Positions 8,444 through 15,905 of a stretch of 33,143 nt of DNA are shown one piece after another. Position numbers and translations under genes: made by a program. Numbering within the stretch: position 1 is the first letter of the stretch; each line of letters begins with the position of its first letter. This DNA is from Richelia sp. SL_2_1 (GTDB lineage: Bacteria; Cyanobacteriota; Cyanobacteriia; Cyanobacteriales; Nostocaceae), in NCBI GenBank assembly GCA_012033205.1, contig JAAUSO010000071.1, positions 1-33,143 of the forward strand, given 5' to 3'. The notes under the pieces were generated by a model. The model was not told where the DNA came from. It worked only from the letters and a program-made list of their open reading frames with translations, and did not search any database.

Positions 8444-11041
8444 ATGAAAACGCAGCCATTTATTAAATCCTTAATTCAAGTAGTAGCTATTTGCAACCGA
8501 CGATACAAAGCGTTAAATCGCTTATATGTATCCAAGGTAGGTCGTCGGTACTCCGCCGATTCTCGGCGGAGCCGTAGCACACCGGCGTTCCCCGGTGAGA
8601 ATCGGTATAAAAAATTCTTGTGTTCCAGTTCAATGGTAAATTCGGTTCCAGCTAAATGTGGTCTTTGCGCAGCTTTTTGGGGTTTTATTCCTCAGCATTC
8701 TGTGGTCGTTTTTGCGATTGCTTTGGTTACTATGACAGGAGTCATGGGACACAAGTTATATAACCAGCCGCAGTTGCAAGAAGAAGCCATCGCTCGTGAG
8801 ACAATTGTTGCACCTTATACTGCGACTATAGAAAATATACAGGAAACAGAATTACTCCGCGAAGCTGCTAGAGGCAATTCTCGGCAATGGTTAATGGTGG
8901 ATAAACGAATTAACCAAACAGTTGAGCAAAATTTACAGCGATTGCTACAGCAAGCAAATCAAGTTCGTACAACTGCCGGTTCTTTTCCGTTTTTTGATCG
9001 CGAGGTATTGCATCCTTTAACACAAACTTTCCTTCGTTCCGCTTCCGACGAGGAATGGAAGCAATTATTAATATCTTTGGAAGATGGGAATCAAAATATT
9101 GCTAGGGATGAAAAACCTCAAGGTGTGGCTGTAGTGAATAGAACTGATACTATTCTTACGGAAATCCCAACTATTGATATTACGACAACAAACCCTAATT
9201 TTAAACAGGCGCTAAGCCAATTACAACTTTATGGTGCCAAAACTTCTCTAGAAAATTTGCGATCGTTAATTGGAATCATCGAAAAAAAGCGAAAAATGTA
9301 CGCTCAAGCCAAAGCGAAATTAGCAATAATTCGCCAATCAAAACCAGGGGAAATTTTATATAACGACACCAGCATACTTGACTTTAGCGATGACGAATGG
9401 TCAACAATTCAAGCCTCCATCTTAGAAAGCGCCCAATTAATTCTAGCTCAAGGTATTCACCCCGGATTACCCCAAGAAAATTTAGAGTACGTAATTAATC
9501 TGCATTTACAAAAATCACAATCATTAATATCTCCAGATGCTAAACCTTGGGCAAATAAATTATTAGTCACCGTTTTACAGCCAAATTTAAGAGAAGACGA
9601 ACAAAAAACAGAACTACAAGCCGAAAAAGCCGCAGGCAAAATACAGCCAGTAATGGTAACGGTGCAAAAAGGTGAATTAATTGTTAGAAAAGGAGAAATA
9701 ATTACAGCTTGGAATTTAGCAGTATTAGAAAATTATAATCTGATTCGCCGCGAAGTTAATTGGTTGGAATTAACCTATTTAGCAAGCGCTATCGCTTTCT
9801 CAATCAGTGTTTATGCTTTAGTCGAAAAACGCATCAAAATTCGATTACGTCAAAGCGATCGATTATTAGTATTATTACTAGCGCTATCGTGTCCGTCGTT
9901 ACTCGTTTTTGGGACTCCTTTTACCACTTGGAGTGCATTAGGCTTGCTATTAGGCAGTTTCTACGGACGCAAATTAGGTTTGACAGTAATTGGATTACTG
10001 TTAATTTTATTGTTGCCCATGAGCTTAGAAGTCGGCAATACAGCAATTATCGCTGGTGCAGCAGGAGGAATACTCGGTACCTCCATGGCTCAACACTTGC
10101 GTTCTCGCGAAGAATTAGCAGTATTAGGTTTTGGAATTTCTTTAACTGAAGGTGGTGTTTACCTATTATTAAAAATATTATTGGGTACTGCATTTACTCC
10201 CACTTCTTACCTTGTTTTTCAGGAAGCGGGATTATTGGCTTTATCCGGTTTGGGTTGGAGCATTGTCGCTTTGGGATTAAGTCCCTATTTAGAAAAACTG
10301 TTTGATTTAGTGACTCCGATTCGCTTAGCAGAATTGGCTTCTCCTAATCGTCCCTTACTCAAACGGCTGGCAAAAGAAGCTCCTGGGACGTTTCAACATA
10401 CCTTGTTTGTCGCTACCCTTGCCGAAGCCGCAGCCAAAGAACTGGGCTGTAATGTTGATTTAATTAGAGCTGGGACATTATACCATGATATTGGAAAAAT
10501 GCATGACCCAATGGGATTTATCGAGAATCAAATGGGAGGTCCAAACAAACATGAAACTGAAATTAATGACCCTTGGTTAAGTGCCGATATTATTAAAAAG
10601 CACGTCAGTGAGGGATTAATTATGGCAAGAAAACATAGTTTACCCACGGCAATACAAGCATTTATCCCAGAACATCAAGGAACAATGCAAATTGCTTATT
10701 TTTATCATCAAGCCCAAGAATTAGCTAAAGATAATCCAACTTTACAAGTAAAGGAAGACGATTTTCGCTACGAAGGACCAATTCCACAATCGCGGGAAAG
10801 TGGAATTCTCATGCTAGCTGATTCTTGTGAAGCCGCATTGCGATCGCTACGAGATGCTACACCAGAAAAAGCCTTGAACATGGTTAATAATATTCTACGG
10901 GCTAGGTGGACAGATAATCAACTCTCAGATTCCGGCTTAACACGGCAAGAAATGACGAAAATAGCCGAAATATTTGTCAGAGTTTGGCAACAGTTCCATC
11001 ACAAGCGAATTGCTTATCCTAAGTTGAAAGCGAATAATTAA
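8444..11041 (+). CDS. Membrane HD phosphohydrolase, PgpH type (7TMR-HDED plus HD)
   Basis: This 865-residue protein has the PgpH architecture: one N-terminal membrane segment (about residues 82-98), a large extracytoplasmic 7TMR-HDED-like domain (~110-435), a block of about seven membrane helices (~440-640), and a cytoplasmic HD domain. The HD ligands are present: H652 (FQHTLF), H681/D682 (LYHDIGKM), KKHVSEG, PEHQGT and LADSCEA. Characterised family members hydrolyse c-di-AMP, so a role in c-di-AMP turnover (osmotic, K+ or day-night control) is the best inference. Restoring no base is needed here. Odd: residues ~36-54 (GRRYSADSRRSRSTPAFPGE) are encoded by a GC-rich double palindrome (8551-8597) that looks like an inserted repeat. 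Because the membrane segment begins only at ~82, the real start might be the later in-frame Met 64 (SSMVNSVPAKCG), placing the palindrome in the leader. Confidence 0.88.
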   Translation: MKTQPFIKSLIQVVAICNRRYKALNRLYVSKVGRRYSADSRRSRSTPAFPGENRYKKFLCSSSMVNSVPAKCGLCAAFWGFIPQHSVVVFAIALVTMTGVMGHKLYNQPQLQEEAIARETIVAPYTATIENIQETELLREAARGNSRQWLMVDKRINQTVEQNLQRLLQQANQVRTTAGSFPFFDREVLHPLTQTFLRSASDEEWKQLLISLEDGNQNIARDEKPQGVAVVNRTDTILTEIPTIDITTTNPNFKQALSQLQLYGAKTSLENLRSLIGIIEKKRKMYAQAKAKLAIIRQSKPGEILYNDTSILDFSDDEWSTIQASILESAQLILAQGIHPGLPQENLEYVINLHLQKSQSLISPDAKPWANKLLVTVLQPNLREDEQKTELQAEKAAGKIQPVMVTVQKGELIVRKGEIITAWNLAVLENYNLIRREVNWLELTYLASAIAFSISVYALVEKRIKIRLRQSDRLLVLLLALSCPSLLVFGTPFTTWSALGLLLGSFYGRKLGLTVIGLLLILLLPMSLEVGNTAIIAGAAGGILGTSMAQHLRSREELAVLGFGISLTEGGVYLLLKILLGTAFTPTSYLVFQEAGLLALSGLGWSIVALGLSPYLEKLFDLVTPIRLAELASPNRPLLKRLAKEAPGTFQHTLFVATLAEAAAKELGCNVDLIRAGTLYHDIGKMHDPMGFIENQMGGPNKHETEINDPWLSADIIKKHVSEGLIMARKHSLPTAIQAFIPEHQGTMQIAYFYHQAQELAKDNPTLQVKEDDFRYEGPIPQSRESGILMLADSCEAALRSLRDATPEKALNMVNNILRARWTDNQLSDSGLTRQEMTKIAEIFVRVWQQFHHKRIAYPKLKANN
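8551..8597. repeat. GC-rich double palindrome inside the N-terminal coding region
   Basis: Two adjacent perfect inverted repeats: CTCCGCCGA (8551-8559) / TCGGCGGAG (8563-8571), and CACCGG (8580-8585) / CCGGTG (8592-8597). The block is far more GC-rich than its surroundings and encodes a low-complexity Arg/Ser-rich peptide in the HD phosphohydrolase frame. This is what a small palindromic repeat element inserted in frame would look like; no copy elsewhere in the window was seen. Confidence 0.7.
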
Positions 11042-11095
11042 GAGTTGGTAATGGGTAATTGGTAATGGGTAATTGGTAATTGGGAATGGGGAATT
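11042..11095. repeat. Heptamer tandem repeat (TAATGGG/TAATTGG)
   Basis: Alternating 7-base words TAATGGG and TAATTGG run from just after the stop codon of the HD phosphohydrolase to just before the convergent TetR gene, making up nearly the whole gap between the two genes. The word is the complement of that at 3015-3053 (ATTACCC/ATTACCA). Confidence 0.8.
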
Positions 11096-11108
11096 GAAAT
11101 TTATATCT

Positions 11109-11741
11109 TTATTCTCCTTTGTTCACAACTCCAGCCATGATAAAATCGATTGCTGCTTCTGCGTGCTTTTCAATCATTTCTGGACTTCGCAAATCTATAT
11201 TTGGTGTTAAATGTTTAATATTTTCGTAAGCATCAAAGTAAAAATTACAAACACCATTGATATGCATTGCTGTTAAAAAAGGATCGAGTTGGCGGAAACA
11301 ACCTTGTTTCATTCCTTTTTCTAATATTTCTAGCAGATATTTATAACTTTGGTTCCAATCAATTTGCTTATAATATTTTCCTTGATTTTGAAGTGCTTCG
11401 TGCCATAAAATTCTGCCAAATTTTGGATGCGTTGCTTGGTAATTAATAAATTCGTATACCGCTGTTTTTAAAGCTATTTCTGGATGTAATTCCTTTAAAT
11501 TTAACTTAGCAAGTCCTAATTCATTCAACTGTAAGGCTAGTTGATTCAATACTTCTTGATATAAAGTTTCTTTACTCTCAAAATAGTAATAAATCATTGC
11601 TTTAGTAACTCCACTACCCGATGCAATATTTTCTGTACGCGCACCATTCAAACCATATTTAGCAAATTCTTCCATTGCTGCATCTAATATCTGTGCTTTC
11701 GTCACTTCTGCATCGCGTATTCGCTTCGGTTTACGAGACAA
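11109..11741 (-). CDS. TetR family transcriptional regulator
   Basis: This is a 210-residue repressor-type protein. The N-terminal helix-turn-helix (residues ~12-62) shows the usual TetR pattern: AQILDAAMEEFAKYGLNGARTENIA, then SGVTKAMIYYYFESKETLY, with the YYYF recognition-helix end. The C-terminal ~140 residues form the ligand/dimer domain, whose effector cannot be predicted. The start is TTG at 11739-11741: an in-frame TAA lies four codons upstream and no ATG is available before the HTH. It diverges from the Rieske oxygenase gene. The 159-base gap holds a perfect 7-bp-arm palindrome just after the oxygenase promoter, so local repression of the oxygenase, and probably autoregulation, is the simplest reading. 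Confidence 0.92.
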   Translation of the reverse strand: MSRKPKRIRDAEVTKAQILDAAMEEFAKYGLNGARTENIASGSGVTKAMIYYYFESKETLYQEVLNQLALQLNELGLAKLNLKELHPEIALKTAVYEFINYQATHPKFGRILWHEALQNQGKYYKQIDWNQSYKYLLEILEKGMKQGCFRQLDPFLTAMHINGVCNFYFDAYENIKHLTPNIDLRSPEMIEKHAEAAIDFIMAGVVNKGE

Positions 11742-11796
11742 GGATTTTGATTACTGAAAACGACTGATTTATCTTAACTGAAAATTTGGTTAATAG

Positions 11797-11849
11797 TTGA
11801 CAGTAAAACTAAAATCGCTTATTTTAAAAACTAACTAACTTTTTAGTTA
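11797..11849 (+). promoter_or_regulatory. Rieske-gene promoter with overlapping TetR-type operator
   Basis: TTGACA (11797-11802) is followed after exactly 17 bases by TATTTT (11820-11825), a good sigma-70 promoter for the gene at 11901. Seven bases further is a perfect palindrome TAACTAA (11832-11838) - CTTT - TTAGTTA (11843-11849), about where transcription should start. Palindromes of this size and position are typical operators for TetR-family repressors, and the TetR gene is divergent next door. Boxes and palindrome are visible; binding by this regulator is inferred. Confidence 0.7.
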
Positions 11850-11900
11850 ATTAAAATGAGAAATTGCGATCGCTTTATAAATAAAAGGAAATAAATAGCT

Positions 11901-12893
11901 ATGTCAATGCTTTTGGGCGCACCTTGGTTGTTAGGGCATAAATCAATGTTGCGGGTAAATCAACCGAGAAAAATTTCTCTCTACGGTGCTGATTATGTAA
12001 TGTGGAAAGACGTGAAAGGAGAAATTAACGCTTTACCTAATGTTTGTCCCCATATGGGAGCAATGTTATCTGAAGGTTGGTGCGAACAAAGTGTAGATAA
12101 GAGTAGCGTAGTTGTTTGTCCGTTTCATGCTTTAGAATTTGACAGCGACGGTTGTACTGTTTTACCAGGTTCTAATAAGAAAACTTTACCACAACTAAAA
12201 CCTTTAGAATTAATTATTCAAGGAGATTTTATTTGGACTTATGGAGGAATAGAACCGAAAATTCCTATTACCACCATCTTAAATCAAATTGCATCTAAAT
12301 ACGATTTTGTTGGTCATATAGCCGATATCAGCCTAGAAACACAATTGTTGCCAATGCTGTTGAATATGCATGATTATAACCATCAAAACGGTACTCATCG
12401 TCCCTTATTCAAAATTAAAGAGATACTATTTGAAAAATTTATTGATAACGGACATGAATCTCATGCTTTTTATAATATGCCTACAGCACCTGTAAGTTTA
12501 GGTGAGAAAATTAAAAAACCTGATTTATTGCTAATACCAAAAGTAATTAAAGCCCATCTAGAAAATCACTTTCCTAATTTAGTAATATTCCATGGTGAAA
12601 CAGCATTTGGAAAAATTGCTCAATGTCATTTATTTGTACCAGAATCTGAAAATAAAACGCGGACGTATATTTTAATGTTTGGAGAACCAAATAGTCTGAT
12701 GTCTAAATTTTTTGGTAAAACCGCCCTTGAATTTGCCAAAGTTGTGGTACAACAAGATGCGGATATTTTAGGTAAGATTTATCCCAATTCCCAGCAAAAA
12801 ATCAAATTAAATAACGAAGTGGGAATGGATTGGGTAAGACGTAACTTTGATAGCTTTCCAGAAGTTGTGGAACCGAATTTATCCAAGAAGTAA
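11901..12893 (+). CDS. Rieske [2Fe-2S] non-haem iron oxygenase, unknown substrate
   Basis: This 330-residue protein has an N-terminal Rieske domain with cluster ligands C49-x-H51 (NVCPHMG) and C73-x2-H76 (CPFH). The C-terminal part has a mononuclear iron site, NMHDYNHQNGTH, with D158, H161 and H166 fitting the D-x2-H-x4-H pattern of Rieske oxygenases; the third carboxylate ligand was not located. No signal peptide or membrane anchor is seen, so it should be cytoplasmic. It is shorter than the chlorophyll/pheophorbide-type oxygenases, which carry C-terminal membrane segments. The start at ATG 11901 has AAAGGA about 10 bases upstream. Substrate unknown; the b561-type cytochrome that converges on it might serve related redox chemistry, but that is inference from position only. 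Confidence 0.85.
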   Translation: MSMLLGAPWLLGHKSMLRVNQPRKISLYGADYVMWKDVKGEINALPNVCPHMGAMLSEGWCEQSVDKSSVVVCPFHALEFDSDGCTVLPGSNKKTLPQLKPLELIIQGDFIWTYGGIEPKIPITTILNQIASKYDFVGHIADISLETQLLPMLLNMHDYNHQNGTHRPLFKIKEILFEKFIDNGHESHAFYNMPTAPVSLGEKIKKPDLLLIPKVIKAHLENHFPNLVIFHGETAFGKIAQCHLFVPESENKTRTYILMFGEPNSLMSKFFGKTALEFAKVVVQQDADILGKIYPNSQQKIKLNNEVGMDWVRRNFDSFPEVVEPNLSKK

Positions 12894-12921
12894 TTGGGAG
12901 TAAATAGTAGTTTATTGCTAA

Positions 12922-13521
12922 TTACCAAAACATCGATTCGGTAAGTTCAGAACCACCTGCTTTTAATCCTAACCAAGAATGCGCGATTGCAAACAGAATG
13001 ACTAATGGTACTGAAGAAAAATGAACAATTCGTAATGCTTGCCAATCACCAAACATATCTACAATCCAAGGGAATTGAGCAGGTTTGTACATTCCGATTC
13101 CCGTAAGTAGTGCCAGTAATAAAATTGGAATAATGCTTGTGTAAACGATTCTATGCCAAGCGTAAACTAAACGTTGGGAATTTTTGGTTTTTTGTAAAGC
13201 TTTTAAATCTTTGTTACTAACAAAGCGATGTTGCCATCTGCGACTAATTAAAACGTAAATTCCGTACCATAACAGATTCAGGGAGAATAACCACATCGCG
13301 GCAAAATGCCAGTGTCTACCCCCTGCTAACCAACCTCCGAGGGTAAATATTGGGGGAATATGTAAACCCCCACGCCCTCCAAAAACTGGGTTAGCGTTGT
13401 AAATTTGTAATCCGCTAGTGAGCATAATAAATAAACTGACAATGTTAACCCAATGAAAAATCTTCGCGGGTATTGCTTGGGTGGGAAATTTTCTCTTTGG
13501 AGTAGGTACGGTGGAAGTCAT
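12922..13521 (-). CDS. Cytochrome b561-type membrane protein
   Basis: This 199-residue protein has four hydrophobic helices and histidines placed for haem b ligation: KIFHWVNIVSLFIML (first helix), RHWHFAAMWLFSLNLLWYG (second), RLVYAWHRIVYTSIIPILLL (third) and LRIVHFSSVPLVILFAIAHSWLG (fourth). This pattern is that of the bacterial cytochrome b561 / Ni-hydrogenase cytochrome b family, integral membrane electron carriers between quinones and a partner oxidoreductase. No molybdopterin or hydrogenase partner is in this window. It is convergent with the Rieske oxygenase (28-base gap), and a partnership is possible but unproven. The GGRGGLHIPP loop between helices 1 and 2 is extracytoplasmic or lumenal by the predicted topology. 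Confidence 0.86.
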   Translation of the reverse strand: MTSTVPTPKRKFPTQAIPAKIFHWVNIVSLFIMLTSGLQIYNANPVFGGRGGLHIPPIFTLGGWLAGGRHWHFAAMWLFSLNLLWYGIYVLISRRWQHRFVSNKDLKALQKTKNSQRLVYAWHRIVYTSIIPILLLALLTGIGMYKPAQFPWIVDMFGDWQALRIVHFSSVPLVILFAIAHSWLGLKAGGSELTESMFW

Positions 13522-13601
13522 TTAAAAAAGGTATTTAAGCGAGCAACTATAAATAAATTTAAGCTTAGGATATCCGATTGTCTAGTTATTTGTTATTTTA
13601 C

Positions 13602-13625
13602 AAAAAAAGCGGGTTTAACACCCGC
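13602..13625 (-). terminator. Intrinsic terminator (minus strand)
   Basis: GCGGGT (13609-13614) and ACCCGC (13620-13625) form a perfect stem with a 5-base loop. On the minus strand the stem is followed by TTTTTTT (13602-13608). It sits eight bases after the stop codon of the short frame at 13633-13818 and would end transcripts coming from it or from the HetP-like gene. Confidence 0.85.
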
Positions 13626-13632
13626 AGTCAAA

Positions 13633-13818
13633 TTATTTATGAGTTCGCATTCTCTGACTCAAACACTTATTTTTAACTAATTTCAACCGCAATCGTTCGC
13701 TTTCCTTTAGTCGCGATACGTGAGTATCACACAAAAGCCGGAAATTAAGCTGTTGAAGAGAATATAATTGAGCATTTGCATGGTTTTGAGGTGGGGCTAG
13801 GTTGTTATCTTTTCTCAA
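13633..13818 (-). CDS. Possible 61-residue protein just before a terminator
   Basis: The reading frame starts at TTG (an in-frame TAA lies directly upstream, with no ATG available) and ends eight bases before a strong intrinsic terminator. The peptide is hydrophilic, with a likely amphipathic helix in LYSLQQLNFRLLCDTHVSRLKESERLRLKLVKNKCLSQRMR. No ribosome-binding site is visible. The terminator shows that something is transcribed through here on the minus strand, but it could equally be the 3' end of the HetP-like gene's mRNA or a small RNA. Not recognised; held at low confidence. Confidence 0.35.
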   Translation of the reverse strand: MRKDNNLAPPQNHANAQLYSLQQLNFRLLCDTHVSRLKESERLRLKLVKNKCLSQRMRTHK

Positions 13819-13953
13819 TTAAACTTTGAAATCATGTATGAGTAAATACTTAAGCATGGAAATACTTTGATGTCTACCGATACTGAAATCAAACTCAATT
13901 TCAAGCTGAATTTCAAGCTGAATTTCAAAAATACTTGTTAACCTTTTTTTGCT

Positions 13954-14187
13954 CTACAAGATGCATTTTATTAGATTTAAAATCATTAAATCTAGAGTCT
14001 TAACAGTGGGATCACTTGTATCTTTTTTCTGAATTTGATAATTATCTTTGAGTAATCTTATGTAAGTGCGATAAGGTATATAATCTATCGGGTCATATCC
14101 ATGAAAACGCAGTATTAAAACACAAGCCCATGAATACTTGTGGTCAATAATTGCCTTGATAACCTCTTCAACCTGTTTCTTATTCAT
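13954..14187 (-). CDS. HetP-like small protein
   Basis: This is a 77-residue protein. The core [45 protein letters not shown] resembles, from memory, the conserved domain of HetP, the heterocyst-commitment protein of Anabaena, and its paralogues. That family includes short members consisting of little more than this domain. The ATG at 14185-14187 is preferred over a TTG three codons upstream because a GAAGG ribosome-binding site sits about 7 bases before it. The C-terminal ~25 residues ([24 protein letters not shown]) are not family-specific. No heterocyst gene neighbours are present. If the assignment holds, the protein probably affects timing or commitment of cell differentiation; biochemical function of the family is not established. 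Alternative: an unrelated small protein sharing the motif. Confidence 0.62.
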   Translation of the reverse strand: MNKKQVEEVIKAIIDHKYSWACVLILRFHGYDPIDYIPYRTYIRLLKDNYQIQKKDTSDPTVKTLDLMILNLIKCIL

Positions 14188-14931
14188 TGCCTTCAATTTT
14201 ACTCGCAGCTAAAAAAAATACTTTGCTGAGTCAGAGGGAACACTTTATAGATAGATGAAATCTTTCTACTACAAAGTTTATAATTTTATTGCAATAGCAT
14301 TTCATACTTTTTTAAAATCTTTATATAAAATTCATGATATTTTTATTCCTTCAGATAAAATCTAGCAAAAATTACTTGTATAAATAATCTATATATTATA
14401 TTTACTTGAATTAGAGTAGATTTGTGAGTCGATACAATGATTAGTTAAAATATTTCGCAAATAAATAGATAAATTTCAATCTTTATTATTTATACTAAAT
14501 AATTTAGTAGTCAATAAAAACTAAGTAAGTCGATCAAATTAAATATAAAACCTCACACCTGCTACAGCCACCCCTCTCCTTGGCAAGGTGAGTTTTGATA
14601 TTACATTTAATTACGCCTACCTAGTTAAAACAAGAGTTTTTTCGGATTTTTCATTTACTTCTCCGTATAATAGCTGTTTTCGCTATATCGATAACTTGTT
14701 ATATTTGGTTTCAAACTAAAAAGAACGGTTTATATTTAGGTACTCCCCGCATCTACCTAAAAAATTTGATCGAGCATTTACCACAAAAAATTAAAGCTAT
14801 AGCTGTATTTCGTGTAAAAAATACGAACACTAAGTATCTATTTTTCAAGGATAATTTTTTAATTTGTCAATGTAAAACTTTGCCAATTTTATAATTTATA
14901 ACCAAATATCTAACTAAATATCTAATTAAAT
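14188..14931. other. Long AT-rich intergenic region upstream of the surface-protein cluster
   Basis: About 740 bases without a credible gene on either strand. It is very AT-rich. It contains a degenerate copy of the CCACCCCTCTCC...AAGGTGAG palindrome type seen at 30-88 (near 14568-14592). The promoter of the three-gene envelope cluster should be here, but no convincing -35/-10 pair or operator could be picked out, and no ribosome-binding site precedes the ATG at 14932. Confidence 0.45.
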
Positions 14932-15903
14932 ATGAGATTAAAAATAAAGCGGTGGAGGTATAGTTATCTTCTACTGTGGTTATTGCTTCCGGGGATTATC
15001 CTCAAAGGGGCTATACCCGTTGTAGCGAACGAAATTACTAATATTGCGGTGTTTGGAGGTAATAATATCGGCTCTTTCAACACCAACAGTACAACTTTTA
15101 GAGCCGGAAATGCAGCTTTACAAATAACCAAAACTGCAAATAAAAGCGCAGCTGAAGCAGGAGATACGGTAATTTACCGGATTGCCATTCGTAATACTGG
15201 TGCGGTTTCAGCAAGTAATTTGACTCTTAATGATACCCTGCCTATAGGTTTGAAGTTAGCGGAAAAATCGGTACAAGCGTCTTTAAGTGATGGTAGTACG
15301 ATAACTCAAGTCGCAGTATCAACGACTCCAGCAGAAAATGGAACTATTGGAATTAACTATGCTGGTAATATTCGGCCCCAAGGAATTTTAAGTGTGGTTT
15401 ACGCAGTTACGGTTACACCCGATGGGATGCGGGGAAGCGGTAGAAATTTGGCTGTAGTTACTGCTGGAAATGTCAGAAGCAATACTGCAAGCCATTTATT
15501 GAGAATTCGTCCGGGTATTGTTTCTGATTGTGGAACTTTAATTGGACGTGTTTTTGTCGATAAAAATTTTGATGGTGAACAACAATCGGGAGAACCGGGG
15601 GTACCAAATGCGGTGATTTTAATGGATGATGGCAACCGTATTATTACTGATGTTAATGGAATGTATTCTGTAGCTAACGTAATTTCTGGTAATCGTACCG
15701 CAACGTTGGATTATACCAGTTTACCGGGCTATATTCAGGCTCCGAATCTTTACAAAATTCAGCATAATAGTCAATCTCGTTCGATACGTTTAGCTCCTGG
15801 AAGTATGGCAAGAATCAACTTTGCAGTCACTCCAGCTTTCGGGGAACGAAAAGTTGATGGGAAGAACATCTTTGCACCAAACTTTTCAACAGGGGGAGGT
15901 TAA
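14932..15903 (+). CDS. Exported DUF11 / SdrD_B-like protein
   Basis: This 323-residue protein has a signal peptide (basic start, hydrophobic 11-32, likely cleavage after VVA). Residues ~60-190 form a DUF11 beta-sandwich (ITKTANKSAAEAGDTVIYRI, then NTGAVSASNLTLNDTLPIGL and NLAVVTAG). Residues ~200-300 form an SdrD_B-like (CNA-B-type) domain: GRVFVDKNFDGEQQSGEPGVPNA, then a D-x-N-G-x-Y core (DVNGMYSVANV). Such domains build surface stalks or adhesins; DKNFDG looks able to bind Ca2+. There is no C-terminal anchor motif. The stop codon is two bases before the start of the large beta-barrel gene, so the two are surely co-transcribed. Probable role: an extracellular or periplasmic partner of that barrel. 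The AT-rich leader shows no ribosome-binding site. Confidence 0.82.
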   Translation: MRLKIKRWRYSYLLLWLLLPGIILKGAIPVVANEITNIAVFGGNNIGSFNTNSTTFRAGNAALQITKTANKSAAEAGDTVIYRIAIRNTGAVSASNLTLNDTLPIGLKLAEKSVQASLSDGSTITQVAVSTTPAENGTIGINYAGNIRPQGILSVVYAVTVTPDGMRGSGRNLAVVTAGNVRSNTASHLLRIRPGIVSDCGTLIGRVFVDKNFDGEQQSGEPGVPNAVILMDDGNRIITDVNGMYSVANVISGNRTATLDYTSLPGYIQAPNLYKIQHNSQSRSIRLAPGSMARINFAVTPAFGERKVDGKNIFAPNFSTGGG

Positions 15904-15905
15904 TA

